Part shown: piece after piece, positions 19,365-19,741 of the stretch
Layout of the letters: each line of letters begins with the position of its first letter
Numbering within the stretch: the first letter of the stretch is position 1
Assembly: GCA_019423265.1 (NCBI GenBank)
Contig: JAHZBS010000001.1
Location: forward strand, 1 to 19,741
From: Clostridiales bacterium
Lineage (GTDB): Bacteria > Bacillota_A > Clostridia > Lachnospirales > Bianqueaceae
Reading direction: 5' to 3'
Length of the DNA: 19,741 nt
The notes under the pieces: generated by a model
Database searches by the model: none
Told to the model about the DNA's origin: nothing
The model's input: the letters and a program-made list of their open reading frames with translations, nothing else
Position numbers and translations under genes: made by a program

Positions 19365-19741
19365 ATGAGAGAAGCACAGGACCAACCCACAAGACAGGAG
19401 TCCAAGCCGCAGGGCGATCCCCGCGTGGAGACGTTGCTCCAAGCCTACCGCAGCTTGGCGGCGAAGGTGGACCGCTTGCAGGAGCGAATCCAAGAGCAGG
19501 AGAAACAGAGTACACGGATCGCGGAGGCCCTTGAGCGGGAGGGGGAAAGAGACTCCCGGCCCGCCACAAGCCCGCAACAGGGGGAGAGCGCCCCGCCCCA
19601 GGAGACAGAAGAGAGAAGGCTTCCCCCCGGGAAAAGCAAAAAGACAGGCCGGGCGGGAAAAATCCTGGGGGAGATCGCCTTCTACGGAGCGCTGCTCCTG
19701 CTCCTCCTGGCCGCCCTGTTCATCCGCACCACCGGCGACGG
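19365..19741 (+). CDS. Coiled-coil protein with membrane segment, start of gene (3' end outside window)
   Basis: ATG 19365 follows AAGGA (19352-19356) by 8 nt, and the frame stays open to the window edge (125 complete codons). Residues 1-20 are polar. Residues about 21-60 (VETLLQAYRSLAAKVDRLQE onward) have heptad-like spacing of Leu, Ala and Val, suggesting a coiled coil. Residues 61-99 form a Pro/Glu/Ser linker ending in a basic patch (GKSKKTGRAGK). Residues about 101-120 are a strong membrane helix (GEIAFYGALLLLLLAALFIR). What follows starts TTGDG. A cytoplasmic N terminus with an exported remainder fits the inside-positive rule. The opening of clostridial signal peptidase I-like proteins looks similar, but nothing visible proves it. 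It is the likely target of the promoter switch. Confidence 0.8.
   Translation, partial: MREAQDQPTRQESKPQGDPRVETLLQAYRSLAAKVDRLQERIQEQEKQSTRIAEALEREGERDSRPATSPQQGESAPPQETEERRLPPGKSKKTGRAGKILGEIAFYGALLLLLLAALFIRTTGD

Noticed and set aside
19135..19577. Overlapping minus-strand frames across the switch region
   Set aside because: They run through the inverted repeats and the start of a plus-strand gene, and are low-complexity Ser/Pro/Arg-rich products of GC-rich sequence.
1..19741. CRISPR array or insertion sequence
   Set aside because: No regularly spaced direct repeats and no transposase with terminal repeats were seen. The only terminal-type repeats are those of the promoter switch.

Overview
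The window looks like chromosomal DNA from a Gram-positive member of the class Clostridia, probably gut-associated. Evidence: strong AGGAGG-type ribosome binding sites throughout, sigma-A promoters with extended -10 elements, a T-box leader on a tRNA synthetase gene, lipoprotein signal peptides, tRNA genes without an encoded CCA, and clostridial families such as a DUF3006 partner, a DUF4367-like protein and a LysM-CAP protein. Most of it is moderately GC-rich. The stretch from about 11,840 to 15,450 is clearly more AT-rich and looks acquired.

Layout. 1-2465: the end of a sugar/oligosaccharide ABC importer (LplC-type permease, then its lipoprotein binding protein) with a terminator. 2533-2606: tRNA-Pro(GGG), minus strand. 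2701-4773: promoter, threonine T-box riboswitch (specifier ACC) and thrS, whose product lacks most of the N-terminal TGS domain. 4860-6669: a TIM-barrel sugar phosphate isomerase/epimerase-like gene and a separately promoted patatin-like lipase gene. 6664-8789: a minus-strand HD phosphohydrolase gene, divergent from an exported ComEC-like metallo-beta-lactamase lipoprotein gene paired with a DUF3006 gene. 8874-10514: a small operon encoding a one-pass membrane protein and a small secreted protein. 10664-11278: a secreted LysM-CAP protein on the minus strand. 11582-11863: a strong promoter, a decayed tRNA-Ser copy, the intact tRNA-Ser(CGA) and a terminator. 11888-16072: accessory-looking genes, namely a four-helix bundle protein, a broken pyroglutamyl-peptidase-like gene, a DUF234-type ATPase with an altered nuclease motif, a methyltransferase-like gene and a GyrI-like effector-binding gene. 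16094-17964: an SGNH esterase gene and a ferritin gene.

The most interesting part is 18183-19741. A compact tyrosine recombinase gene is followed by two perfect 21-bp inverted repeats (19072-19092 and 19288-19308). They bracket a 195-bp segment holding a near-consensus promoter (TTGACT, 17 bp, TAGAGT with extended -10) that points leftward, away from the next gene. Its transcript would run into a T7-tailed hairpin just past the recombinase stop codon. Inversion between the repeats would turn the promoter toward the coiled-coil/membrane-anchor gene that starts at 19365 and leaves the window. This has the layout of a phase-variable promoter switch, captured in the predicted OFF orientation, with its own recombinase alongside. 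A further 21-bp perfect hairpin inside the segment lies upstream of the promoter in either orientation.

All functional calls are from reading the sequence. No database search was possible.
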